Positions 1 through 11,742 of a DNA stretch of 64,000 nt are shown here, in pieces (within the stretch, counting starts at the first letter, position 1; each line of letters begins with the position of its first letter). The position numbers and the translations under genes are program-made. This stretch comes from Maratus speciosus. Taxonomy: Eukaryota; Arthropoda; Arachnida; Araneae; Salticidae. Under the pieces are notes generated by a model that searched no databases, was not told the origin of the DNA, and worked only from the letters and a program-made list of their open reading frames with translations. The stretch spans positions 671,854,484 through 671,918,483 of the forward strand of contig OZ010788.1 in NCBI GenBank assembly GCA_963932465.1. The letters are read 5' to 3'.

Positions 1-46
1 CGGATGTATGTCATTAGCTACCAGTGTTGCCGCACATGGAAGTTTT

Positions 47-583
47 TTACCCGACAGCCAAGAAGGGTTATCTGTTTCACGCGTATCTAGGTATGGGGAT
101 TTCTTTATACCCTCGAAACACCCCAACGGCTGGATAGATTTTAATGAATAAGGTCTCTAATCAATTCGTCTAAACTGTCCGATGGTTATGGGCTATGTTT
201 TGTTTTCATAAATTCAAAATGACGGCGATAAAATACAAAATAACAGTAGAGACGAAAAAATTTTTTTACGCACCCTATTGAGTGGCCTATCATGGGATAG
301 GTCTTTCAAAATGAAGACGATGTTTCGTTGATTATTTTACAGTCAGAATCTCTGTTTAAATATGACACAACCTGGAAGTTGTGTAGGTAGGATCGCTAGC
401 TTTAGTGCAACTCTAACCATCATAGGCCTCATCAAAACAGTGTTTATAGATAGGAACTAACAATTAAAGACAACTTAAAAGTCATCAATATAAGTAAATA
501 AAAAAATAGGTAAGTAATATAAAAAATAGTTTCACACTGATGAGAAATAATTAATGAGTTCGCTTTTTACGCAGTTGGGATTT
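47..583 (+). mobile_element. Non-autonomous TIR repeat, copy 1
   Basis: It begins ACCCGACAGCC and ends near GCAGTTGGGA, which is roughly the reverse complement of the start, so short terminal inverted repeats are likely. A second copy at 24657-25194, in the same orientation, matches it over its whole length at high identity and has clearer ends (ACCCGACTTCC and GCAGCCGGGT). There is no coding capacity. The superfamily is not recognised. Confidence 0.6.
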
Positions 584-849
584 TAAATTTTTAAATTTAA
601 TTTTCACTTGTTTCAAAGAAATTTTTTATTCACACCGTAAAAATTTAATTTGTAATTTTTCTTTACTTCATTTAAGGAAAATGAATTATCCTGTAAACCA
701 AAAATAAGTGTTAAAACTTTCTGGTGAGAATTCGGAATATTTAATTAAAAAATCAGCCATATATCATGACGTCATTATCGGATATGACGAAATTAGCATG
801 ACGTATGCTGCGTACGAGGTTAAATCTTCACAAATAAGTAATGAATTAA

Positions 850-1109
850 CAAGTTGAGTCCCACGGTGACTGACACTGAAACGGAAAACTTTACAATGTT
901 TTAAGTAATTTTTCAGAAAGTATAAACCTGTAATAAATAAAAGGTAAGTAAATTTTAGATAAAGTTTCAGTAATTACTTAAAACAATATATATATATATA
1001 TATTTATTTACTTTTATATCATATCTTACACCGTCAGTCATCGGTGAATGGCGCGTTCTAAACGGAAAGTACAGTGTCAGTCACCGGTGGCTGACGTGGC
1101 GCTTAACGT
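850..1109. mobile_element. TTAA-flanked MITE (piggyBac-like)
   Basis: It is flanked by TTAA at 846-849 and 1110-1113. The ends are imperfect inverted repeats that share the core GGTGACTGACACTG, and the right end read inward starts CACGTTAAGCGCCACG. The interior is AT-rich with a (TA)n run at about 986-1003. A TTAA duplication with ends starting CA is typical of piggyBac-like elements. The element is non-coding and would depend on a transposase from elsewhere. Confidence 0.65.
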
Positions 1110-1113
1110 GTTA

Positions 1114-1785
1114 ATACACAAATTTATCGATGATATAATACGGAATCTAACTACGCCCTAATACTGAAATAATCAGAATATTAAATACTACCATAAAAAG
1201 TCAAAAGTTTCGCGATGCTGCTAATACGAAAGTATTCAAAATGCCTTTCCCTGTAGTTAATAGACAATCTAATAAAATGGGCTTTGTGTAAAAAATCTTA
1301 AAATAAAACACACCTTTAAAACACATTAAATAAAACTAAACCTCATCAGTACAAATATCAATAAAAATAAATATGTTGTTTATTTTTAACACATTTTTCC
1401 ATTTAAAATATTAAATCACCATAACAATTAATTTATTTCATATATTAAATGCAAATATTTTGAACGTAAGTTTCGGTTTTCGACTGATATGAGGACTGAC
1501 GAGGTGCTTTTCTAAATCTTTGAAAAAGTATTGTAAATGTTTTATTATAAAATATTAATGTGTTATTTTTTAGTTTGATTAAAAACCTGATTTTAAATGT
1601 CTTTCTAATTTTGAAATTCTGATATAGACATAATAGGGTTAGCTATTTTAAAATGTAAAAAAAATCTATTAGATTTTTTAATTAACACTCAAAACCGCCG
1701 CAAACATTCTTGCCAAATCTGGAAGGTTTTTTATTAAAAAATTGCGAATTTACACCAGAAAAATTTTAATACTAATTTTCATTTA
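1114..1785. other. AT-rich stretch, nothing recognised
   Basis: There are homopolymer A/T runs and no reading frame or repeat partner that I can see in the window. Confidence 0.5.
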
Positions 1786-2101
1786 TTGTAATCGCTCACT
1801 TATACGCATTGTCTTTTATGCACGTTTTTTTTCGCGGTCCTGGTGAGGGACAACGCATGTATACATCTTATTTATTTATGCGCGACACCGAAAAAGTATT
1901 TCGCACTTATGGGCGTCACAACAATTTTCAAGAATTACCCCCATTTTGTTCTGCTTCTAGGAATGCATTCGTTACATAACTCGTGGCATTGATCTCTAAC
2001 GAAAGAAACATCTTTTTTGAGTATTAGTTAGATGGTTACGTTTTGAAATGGCAAAAAGAACGAAATTATCGCTTTCATTTAAAATGGATATTATTAAGAA
2101 T
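1786..2101 (+). mobile_element. Left part of interrupted pogo/Tigger-like element
   Basis: The left end carries TCGCTCACTTATACGC and the matching right end (14185-14207) reads inward TGATCTCTCACTTATGC, followed outside by TA. Further CACTTATG-type motifs lie inside both ends. A 5' leader of about 240 bases precedes the ATG at 2048. The coding sequence breaks off near 2101 and resumes near 13433. The two parts therefore look like one element opened by a later insertion. Confidence 0.6.
2048..2101 (+). pseudogene. pogo/Tigger-like transposase, N-terminal fragment
   Basis: The ATG at 2048 opens a frame reading MAKRTKLSLSFKMDIIK. This is the basic leader and first helix typical of pogo/Tigger transposases, which start with Lys/Arg-rich residues, then LSL and a hydrophobic 'IIK' helix. 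After residue 17-18 the similarity stops. It resumes at 13433 with the expected continuation IEENPFTSKKSLVEHF. In related proteins these segments are contiguous and form the psq-type helix-turn-helix that binds the element ends. The fragment is not functional: it is separated from the rest by about 11.3 kb, and the remainder lacks the catalytic domain. The identification rests on pattern recognition, strengthened by the matching TIRs and the collinear second half. Confidence 0.6.
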
Positions 2102-2139
2102 AAACGGTCAAGTGCAAGTATTACTCGCGCTCAGAGGGT

Positions 2140-3134
2140 TCCGTACAATAAAAATATAAATTATTAACTGTATTATTAAAAAAAATCGTTGCTAAAATAA
2201 TAATAAGACTTTGTAAATAACACTAAAACGGAGGGTTGGGTATAGCTGTATTTACTAGAAAAGTATGAATGGGTATACCATAAAAGTAGAAAAAAGATAG
2301 GAAGCCTAAATAATATCAAATATTACTATTCTGTATAACTCTTTTTTTAATCTTATCCTTAATCTTATCTTTTTATGATAAACTTAATTCGGTACTGACA
2401 ATAAAAGTAGTGCTTATTTAAACTGAATTTGGCCTTTCATAAAAAGCAATTCAGCGTAGTAATAATTTTTCCTTTTTACAGTGTAGCTAAAGTACAACTC
2501 TTCTTCAAAGTTTAAACTTGGCATCGTTCTAAGCCCGCTTCGAAAGGAGGTCGCAAAGTTTCAACTCCACCTTGATCCGTGTCGCATTTTTCCAGATAGG
2601 TTTGTAATTAACATTTAAAGATACGGAAGGTGTATTGAGAGATCCATTCAATGCAAACTAGTCGCGAGTATTAGTCTTTTTTTAACAATTCGACGATTAT
2701 TGATTTTATACTTCTACTGGGCTTGCATTACACAAGTATAACATTAGCAGTTGTTTGCTAAACTTTAAAAGCCGATGGTACATAGAGCACGCCACTCCTG
2801 TCATTACGTATGTCCAAACGGTCCGTGTCTTTAAGTGTTAATATCTCTGCTGATTACCGACGATTTTTTTTTAAATCATTATCAACAATGCTTTTATACT
2901 TCTGCTACACTGTCAGAAAAACTCGTCAATATACACTAAATTATTCCTCATTTTTTTATAAATAACTTCTAGAAAACATGCTTTATCAGTGAATTCTCTC
3001 CAAACGCCTAAAAAAGAGGGAGAAATTCCGTTCATTCCTACCACGCATGCGTATTGGGTCTATTAATAATAAATTCGAATTTATTTTAAAAAGGAAAAAA
3101 CAAAAATTCTATAAATTAAGATTTCTAATTTAAT
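2140..3134. other. AT-rich stretch, nothing recognised
   Basis: This is the interior of the insertion before the 4.3-kb TTAA element. I see no frames, no clear repeat partner and no RNA gene. Confidence 0.4.
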
Positions 3135-3138
3135 TTAA

Positions 3139-6100
3139 CACGTTCACGCCGGCGCGTTGAGTCACACTCGACTGTCTCAGAGTTGTCATGTCTCCGGCTT
3201 TTTGCACACCACTGTTATTTTAGAGCAAATGTTCCCAACAAACACAGAACTTTCGGGCCACTGATGGGTTCGTTAGCCTTGGCCGAAAGTGGTCGATGCC
3301 GGCCCGCTATCATTGAAAGTTACGGGTCCGTAAAAAAAGTGTCACGCCGGACACAATAAGGCCACAAGAAAATTGGCCGTAAATACAAGAAGTTGCCCAC
3401 AATCGTGCCACTAATTTTTCTCTAAAAATGATACATAGCCTCAAACTGGCCACATTTATTCTTTTAATGGCCACTAAAAATAATGGTTAGCCAGAAGCTC
3501 GCCTTAGTCCAGCCATTTGTGTTTGCAAGAATTAAATTTAGCCCAAAGCTGCCCGCAAAAATGCCACTGTCATGACATAAAGATTATTTAAGCGTAAATT
3601 CAAAATTTGTTGCATAAAAAAATACTTGTTGAAAAAATGTTTAAACGATAAAGTGTTTTTACATGAAAAACTAATATATTATTAATCATTTAGTTACACT
3701 TCTAAAAAAATTATAAATTTATTTATCTTGAATATTTTCAAGAATTTCCAAAATACAATACTTGACATAGTGAATTTATTAATTTGTTTATTTATTCAAT
3801 TATGCTTTTAAAAAATGTACATGTGATGCCATTTTTAAATAATTGTATTTCATATACATTTTTAAAATAACAATTGAAAAAAAAATTAATTAATTCACTA
3901 TGCAAAGCACTGCATTTCGAAAATCTTCGAAAAAGTTCAAGATAAATAAATATATAATTTTTTTTTAAATGTACCTAAATAATTATTAATATATTGTTTT
4001 TCATGCAAAAACACTTAATCATTTAAATGAACTTTCAACAAGTATTTTTATAGATCAAATTTTGAATTTACGCCTAAACAATTTATATAATCTTAATATA
4101 TGTGTTTTTTAATTTACATTTAATTATGTGTTTTATTTATATTAAAGGAATGTGTTTGTGAATATATATACATTTCTTTCATTTTATCTAGTTTTTTAAC
4201 TTATTAATAAGCCTGTTAGCAGTATATGTTTGTTTATTAAAGCAAATCATAATCTGAAACACAATGAATATTTTTGCATCATTTAAATATTTCAAACTTT
4301 TACATTTAGATTTTTCCTTCACAGCTTAAGAGGTTACCTCACTCACGCAAAAACACTTGCTCTCTAATGTTTATCCTAAGGGGGGATTTTTTTAAAAATA
4401 TCTCGTTTGAATTTAATATTTTATAATATTTTTTGCATTGGTAGCTGAGGCCTGCCTCTATAAAGACAGGCTTTTTTTACTAGGATACTTTAGTCACTAA
4501 ACAAAATCGAAAAAGTTAAAAAAGTCTTTGTAAAGGTCAATCTCAACTATCAATGCGAAAAAAGAAAAAAAAATCAAATGCGAACAAAATATTTAAAATA
4601 TTTTTTTTTTTTTTTTCCATAGGATTAACATTAGCAAGCGGATGTTTTCGCGTATGAGTGATCTAGCACCAATTGTCAAACTTTACAGTATGTTATTTTA
4701 ATCTTTCAAAAACTATGAAAATTATTCGCAGTAATTTAACATTTCATCACTATTTTAACAATTTTTTCTAAAAAAAATGCGTATTTTATTTTTATAGTAA
4801 AAATAAACTTTACTTAAATTAAACTATTCCAGCTTTCGCAAATTTTTTTATTACATACATGATCAGAAACTGACAATCATTACTTCGAAAAGGTGATAAA
4901 ATTCGAAACTTGAAAAATTAGTAAAATACCCTCACTGTTTCATATTTTACACAAAATTTTAATATAATGGAGAATCGGTGAATTACATAATATATATTTA
5001 CTAAAATTAGAATATAATAAAATTAATTAAAAAATACTTGTGATTTCATAAAAGCTAGTATATTTTTATATTTTCTTATCAAACGGTCGTAAAAATATAG
5101 AGTGATTCAAAAAAAAAAAAAAAAAAAATTACTTATTTTCTGTCCGATATTTTTTAATCATACGCACTGTATCAAGAATATTATAAAGCAAATATCATTC
5201 TGCGTTTGATAAGATTACTTGTGGATTTATAATAATTAGTATGTAACTAATTTTACACCCTACAACACTTTAATATTAATTGATGCAAAAAAAAAAAAAA
5301 ATCAGATTATAATCATGTAATACTTTAATAAATCAACATATACTATAGATTTAAAGACTTACTAGCGTTTAGCGTAGATCATGCCCTGTAAACAACCTTT
5401 CTTCTGAATGCAAACTATAATCTTTGCTACAACTACAAGGAGTGAATGACAAAGCAGATTCAAAGTAGTCATGTGATGAATTTCTCCGAAATGCCTCCAG
5501 GCAACCCTGACCTTGAAGAGCTCCCTCTCATTCACCCCAATGTCTTTGCGAAATGTTTTTAGAGGGTGGATTTCTCTATACTGAAGAAAGCTGAAGAAAT
5601 GGAAGGGTGCAAAAATATTTAGGGGGATATTTTTAATAGTTGTTATCAGTTTTTATTATAATAAATTAAAAGAAAATTTTTTGCCTTCAAACATATTTTT
5701 TTCATATTTATTGCTTTTGTTGCTTGGATTTTGTTTTCCTCTGTTTTTGAACGATAACGAAAGTTTTTATGAAATTAAAAAATGTAATGGAGGTAGGGGG
5801 GGGTGAGGGGAGGGGGGGGAGAGAGAATATACTATTAAAATTATTTTAACAATCAAAATTTAATAAAAATAACTAGTTTCTTTGGGTTCACAATTATTTT
5901 TCTGAGAAATTAAGTAACTTCTTAAGAAAATAAATATGAATTATATCTTATAAAATATTGATAATAAATATCTTGTAGGATATAATCCATATTTATTAAA
6001 ACAATTTCATACAGTGTTTCGTTTTCACAAAACATATCGTTTAACCTTTAGGTGGTTCTCAAAGCGCCTTTTCAACAATACGAAACGTTCTGATACAATT

Positions 6101-7438
6101 TCTGACTCAATTTTAAACGTAAAGGCATAAAATTGGCAAGCCTAACTACTGGAGGGATTTTGAATTTAAATGAGTTTTCCATTTTCTGATAAATAAATTA
6201 TATATAAAATTATAAGCAATTGTTGTCACGTGACAACTGTTTTTTTCTCCCGTCTCGAGTTCGAAAAATCGTGTCAAAATGCCCACTTTAACTGTATTTT
6301 CTGAAAGAATTTTTTGCATTTAGCAAAAAATGGAAAACGCTTTTCGATTGCATAGTTTCTGAGTAACAGCACCTGCCATTTCATGCGATTCCGAAAAAAA
6401 AAAATTAAATATGTGTCAGAAAGTAGACGCTCTTTGGATCTGAGAACATTCTTAACAAATATCTTCGATACTTACAATTTAAATCACATTTCAAATTATA
6501 TGAAAAATTCCTCGCAGCCAGTCTATAATTATGAATTGTATTTTATTAAAAGATTATTCAGATTGGAATTTTTTTTGACGGTTAAAGATTTTTTTTCTTT
6601 AAAAGAAAATTTTTTGATTATGTATTCAGAATGACATATTTTGCTTTTGTATGTTAGGGAAAATGTTTTTCCATTGAAACTGATAATAAATATTGTTATA
6701 TTTTTTCATATTGTTCAACTGAATATTTCTTATTATTTTTTTTACATTTTACATTTCTATTTACAAAAAAGGAGGAATTTATAAAAAGTGTACTCTATTT
6801 CATTCCAGTGTGCTTAGAAAAAAACATACATAAATATATTTTTAAATGTAATTTGTAGACAAGAAAATTTTATTTGTAATTTATTAGAATGCGTAAAAAA
6901 AAGTAAGTCTTTTAATATATATTTTAGTGCATAAAAAATAAATTTTGCACCTTATTGAATACTTTCACCGAAACATAGATTTTGAATAAGGAAAATTATG
7001 TTGAAAAATTGATGAAAAAGAATTTTTCTATTTCTTTCAATCAATATATCAAGCAGATTAAACTGGCCCAGTTATTTTCACCCGATTCTGGTCTTTTATA
7101 CACTAGCCGGAATTTTTACTTCAGTGGTTCATGGGCAGGAAAACAGCACCCGTTTTCTCCACACTCGCCCGTTATCAGTTAGACGATGGCTACCGGATGT
7201 AATGGCTCATCAGTTAATATACAGCGGTGGTTTGATACAAATGGCCGGAATTCTGTTTGGCCCCAAAACGGCCAGAATGCGACCAGATTTTTAGTGTTTG
7301 CTGGGTTGTTCCTTTAATTCGCCCAATTGTTCTAATTAAATAAAACAACATTTTCTGTATTAAAATACTGGTATCCAAAAAGCCGGAGACTTGGCAGCTC
7401 TGAGAGAGTCGAGTGTGGCCCACCGCGGCTTGAACGTG
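3139..7438. mobile_element. 4.3-kb TTAA element, piggyBac-like, non-autonomous
   Basis: TTAA flanks it at 3135-3138 and 7439-7442. The first and last ~65 bases are near-perfect inverted repeats: each starts CACGTTCA, shares CACACTCGACT and TCTCAGAG, and ends at CTCCGGCTTTTTG. The next ~350 bases on each side are unusually GC-rich for this window and filled with GGCC/GCC-type motifs spaced about 15-30 bases apart. The central part has a large inverted repeat. The longest frames (83 aa at 6383 and 66 aa at 6982) resemble no transposase. It looks like a large derivative mobilised in trans. Confidence 0.7.
3580..4085. repeat. Inverted repeat inside the 4.3-kb element
   Basis: The arms 3580-3790 and 3885-4085 are reverse complements with scattered differences. 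For example, the CAAAATTTG / CAAATTTTG blocks near 3600 and 4055, and the TATTATTAATCATTTA block near 3675 and its inverse near 3985, match across the axis. A hairpin stem of about 200 bp could form. Confidence 0.6.
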
Positions 7439-7734
7439 TTAAAGAGACAAAAAAGTTTTCGAATTTCAAAATAAAAAACGATTACTCTTCTCATTCATTC
7501 AAAAGTACTCACTATTAATTTTTTTAATTTGAATAAAGTTAAATAAAGTTAAATTTATAAAGTTGTTTATAAATAAATATTTGCATTTAAAATGTACTTT
7601 TAATGAACACATTTAAAAGATATTTTAATTAAGAAAAAAAAAGAAAAAAAAAAAAGTTTTGAATAAAAATATAATATTCATATTTTACCTCTAGCAATCC
7701 ACATAAAACTATTTAAAATTCATATTTTTATATT

Positions 7735-10700
7735 GGGTCATTCCATGTCAATTGAACCAATTTTTTTATGGTTTGTAACCCGACCGACAGGGATTTGGAT
7801 GAAACTTGGTGTATATACTAATTCTATCATGATATGAATACATCAGAAATTTTTCCTTCCTAGACCTCATAGTTTGTGAGATATGGGGGGTCCAATTTTT
7901 GGATTTTTCTCACATAGCACATTTCTGAGTCTATATTTTTAGACTGCAGTTCCATTTTCAAAAAATTGTTTCTCTGGATCTAAAATGCGAATCATCTTAA
8001 AAATATCACCGTAAGTACATCAAGAGATGCAGATTTTAATAAACAAATATTAAAAAAATTAATTTCAAATATTTAGGGCCAAAAAATTAAACCAAAGTTC
8101 AAAGTTATGATTATTTTTCCTAATTTTTGTGACTTTACGAAAAAGGCAAATGAACAAAAAGGCAAATGAAATTTCCAATTTCTTTTTGTTTTAAATAAAA
8201 GTTTACACTTTGTGCTTTCTATTTATGAAATCAAAATGATGTCTTTCTCATGGCTTATGCGAAAAGTTTTACTTATTTTGGGATGCTGCACCTATCAAGA
8301 GATAAAAATCTTTAACTTTGCTTATGGTACCTAAATAATTTCTGCACATTTTAAATTTATATTTATTAATCATTTTGATTTATTTTCTGAAATGAATTCT
8401 TAAAATAAGACTGATTTATTTATTTTTATTACAGTAGAATATTTGTACAGTATTGGTACATATCACACATTATCTGAAATTGTGTTGTTCTCAATCTTAT
8501 CGCATATTTTTGTCACATAAATGTACATCTATCATTGGATTCAGTGGTATAGTATTTCTATAAATACTTTCACAATGGTAGTATGTAAAGAATATGTACA
8601 ATATTTAATGGAGGGGGTGTGGATATTGAAATCATAGATTTTTTTCTCATTTTACTCAGAAAAAACAAAGCAAAAACTTTATTTTCTAAATAAAAAAAGA
8701 AGCACTTATATTAAATAAATTCAACACGTCATAAGAACCACAGCAATTATTTAGGCACCACAGTTTAAATTAGACATATTAGAGATTTTTTTTTTCTTGA
8801 ATGGTGCAATTTCCCAAAACAACAGGGCAAAATTTTTACATAAGCTAGGAGAAAGAATTTATTTTTGTTAAAATTGAAATAATCATTAATTAAATCTAAT
8901 ACATTAAATAAAATTGCTTATAAATAATTAAAAAATTTAGATTGTTGTAAATTTCCAATTTCTTTTTGTTTTAAATAACAGTTTACGCTTTGGACTTTCT
9001 AGTTATGAAGTAAAAATGATGTATTTCTTATGAATTATGCAAATTTTGCCCTGTTTCGGGAAACTGCACCAATCAAGAAAAAAAAATCTCTGCCTAAATT
9101 CAGGTGCGGTACCTAAATAACTACTGTAGTTCCTATGACTTGTTGAATATATTATTCAATGTTTCTTTCTTCCTTTATTTTGCAAAATAACGTGTTTGCT
9201 TTGTTCTTTTTTCTTCTCAGTAAAAAAAGGGGGGGGGGAGCCTATGACTGCAGCCTATCCTCCCTCCATTAAATATTGTGCATAATCCTTATGTTTCCTT
9301 TATTTATTCATTCATATATTTTCTTTTATTATAAGCATTTTTTTAATTTAAACAATCCCTTAATTTTGTTTTTGCAATATAACTGTAAACAAAAATCTTT
9401 TGTTGGTATAGAATAAGAAAATCCAATAATGATTTTTTACCAATCACATTTTCAGTATGTTTTTTTTCTGTGTGTATATGTGTGCTTGAATTAAAATTCT
9501 TTATTTCTATTTAACACTTTCTATCTTATTACCTTGGATAATTTTAATCATTTTAAATAGGTTTTTTATAGTTTAAATACCTTATATTTAACAAAGCCTA
9601 GTTCATTTCTACAGGATGAAACATATTTCTACACATGCCTTGCATAACAAATTCTGACAAAGGCAGAATAATTTTTTTCAGTAAAGGCAGGTGTTTTTTA
9701 ATCTCTTAATCAAATTATTATTAGTCTTATGTTTCTCATAATAGAAGGGCTATCTATATTTCTTTGTGCTGAAAATGAAAATAATAGATGAATTTGAAGT
9801 AACTAATTATGCTACAAGACCGTCATGACAACTTCTGGGAGAAATGAGAATCTTGTCTATGCCAGAAATAAGAAAAGGTAAAGCCACAGCCACAAGTCCA
9901 GAAACAATTGAACTAATTGAAAAGTTTTATAATTGTAATGAATATTGAAGAATCATGACTGGAAAAAATATATAGTTAGCATTGCTAAGAATGTAATGCT
10001 AGTGTGTGCTCTATGCACAAAAGCGATTGATATTATGTATATCTACATGAGTTGTATTCTCTTTTTAAACAGGAATTTCCAGAAAACTTGAGGATTATAA
10101 CTCTTGGTATTCAATCCAGTATTAGCAGCACTGTTCCTTTAAATGAATTTGTGACAAGCTAAGTAAAATATTTGGAAAATGTTATTCCCCTCTTTTATAA
10201 TGAAAGCTAAATTTAATTTCCTAAAAGAAACTAAAACAAACTTTGGCCCTCAAAAAGCTATCGTTTTGTTGTATTTCAGCAAAAATTTTACTTTTCTTAT
10301 TCAAGATGAGGTTTAAAGTTGCCATTGGACCAAAGAAGCTGCACTCTTGATCCAACTGTTATGTACACTCAATCTCTCAGTATTAGATAATCAGCAAGCA
10401 ATATGCACATTTTATCTTATGATATGCAACATGATATCACTCTTGTGTGTTTAACAAAAAAAAATCTATGATTTCAAAATTCACACCCCCTCCTTTAAAT
10501 ATTGTACATATTATACTACCATTGTGAAAGTATTTATAGAAATACTATACCACTGAATCCAATGACAGATAAACATTTATGTGACAAATATATGTGATAA
10601 GATTGAGAACAACACAATTTCAGATAATGTGTTATATGTACCAATACTATACAAATTTTCTACTGTTATAAAAATAAATAAATGAGTCTTATTTTAAGAG

Positions 10701-11346
10701 TTCATTTTAGAAAATAAATACAAATTTAAAATGTGCAGCAATTATTTAGGCACAATTAGCAAAGTTAAAGATTTTTATCTCTTGATAGGTGCAGCATCCC
10801 AAAATAAGTCAAAATTTTCGCATAAGCCATGAGAAAGACATCATTTTTATTTCATAAATAGAAAGCCAAAAGTGTAAACTTTTATTTAAAACAAAAAGAA
10901 ATTCGAAATTTCATTTGCGTTTTTGCGTAGAGCCTTTTTCGTAAAGTCACAAAAATTTGGAAAAATAACCACAACTTTCAACTTTGGTTTAATTTTTTGG
11001 CCCTAAATATTTAAAATTAATTTTATAAGTATTTTTTTATTAAAATCTGCATCTCTTGGTGTACTTGCGGAGATATTTTTAAGATGATTTGCATTTTAGA
11101 TCCAGAGAAACAGTTTTTTGAAAATACAACTGCAGTCTAAAAATACAGACTCAGAAATATGCGATTTGAGAAAAATTCAAAAATTGGACCCCCCCCCCCC
11201 TCCCCATATCTCACAAACTATGAGGTCTAGGAAGGAAAAATTCTGATGTATTCATATCATGATAGAGTTAGTATATACACCAAGTTTCATCCAAATCCCT
11301 GTCGGTCGGGTTACAAGGTCTGGTTGAATTGACATGGAATTACACC
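7735..11346 (+). mobile_element. Long-TIR DNA transposon relic
   Basis: The arms 7735-8650 and about 10455-11346 are inverted copies of about 900 bp. The ends start with GGGTCATTCCATGTCAATT on the left and GGTGTAATTCCATGTCAATT on the right, read inward. The left arm also carries a second degenerate copy of its own subterminal segment (8150-8330 versus 8943-9130). The 1.8-kb middle holds a decayed coding region. No target duplication is obvious. Polintons also have long TIRs, but nothing else fits that class. Confidence 0.65.
9856..10460 (+). pseudogene. Decayed transposon-encoded protein
   Basis: Fragments in shifting frames line up with conserved blocks of a large, mostly uncharacterised protein family encoded by arthropod and cnidarian DNA transposons. 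They are: SMPEIRKGKATATSPETIEL at 9856 (family pattern RKG..LP.ETV.L); HELYSLFKQEFPENLRI at 10046 (family L.ELY..FK...P); KNFTFLIQDEV then SCHWTKE from about 10275 (family ENY....QDE.Q..HW); and an MQHD block near 10430 (family SDDLQHD). The blocks occur in the expected order and orientation, centred between the inverted arms. Stops and frameshifts separate them, so no protein is made. The family match is from memory of its motifs. A profile search would settle the superfamily (Kolobok-like and IS3EU-like are candidates). Confidence 0.5.
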
Positions 11347-11499
11347 TATTATATTAAAACTAAAGTATAAAAACGCCAGCCACAATCTCATTAAATGCGA
11401 AATCTTACCGAAATGAGCTTAATAATGAAGATTAAAAGCTTTAAAGAAATTGATCAAGTCAAACCCATCTGAAGCAAAGATATTTACTTCAAAGCGTTT

Positions 11500-11730
11500 C
11501 GCTGTTGTGCAACTATAGCTCAGTGCTAGCGCGTTTGTCTTGTAACCTTGAGAGGTCTGGTTCGAATCCGACGTCGTTCTCTTTTGCTTTTTACCAACTT
11601 TCTTCAATTGACGGGCATTTTACCTCCTGTAAAGGAGGGGGAAAGCGTATAGTCGTAAATTCATGGAAATATCCCGGCGGCAGTGCAGCCAGTAGAATTT
11701 CTGTGAAATGAAGAAAGTTTTTTTGAGAGT
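11500..11730 (+). repeat. tRNA-Thr(TGT)-derived SINE-like unit
   Basis: TAGCTCAGTGCTAGCGC is a good RNA polymerase III A box (11516-11532) and GGTTCGAATCC (11559-11569) a perfect B box. The anticodon loop CTTGTAA would read TGT. The acceptor and T stems do not pair (mostly mismatches between 11509-11515 and 11573-11579), so this is not a working tRNA. A 150-base body with CCTGTAAAGGAGGGGG follows, as in a SINE. No second copy is visible in the window to define its end. Confidence 0.5.
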
Positions 11731-11742
11731 GTACGATAGGTA

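Noticed and set aside
7735..11346. Polinton/Maverick identification from the long TIRs
   Set aside because: Far too short, and no polymerase, integrase, ATPase or capsid motifs; the relic blocks fit a different transposon protein family.
11509..11579. Functional tRNA-Thr gene
   Set aside because: A and B boxes are good, but the acceptor stem has only two pairs and the T stem only three; treated as a SINE head.
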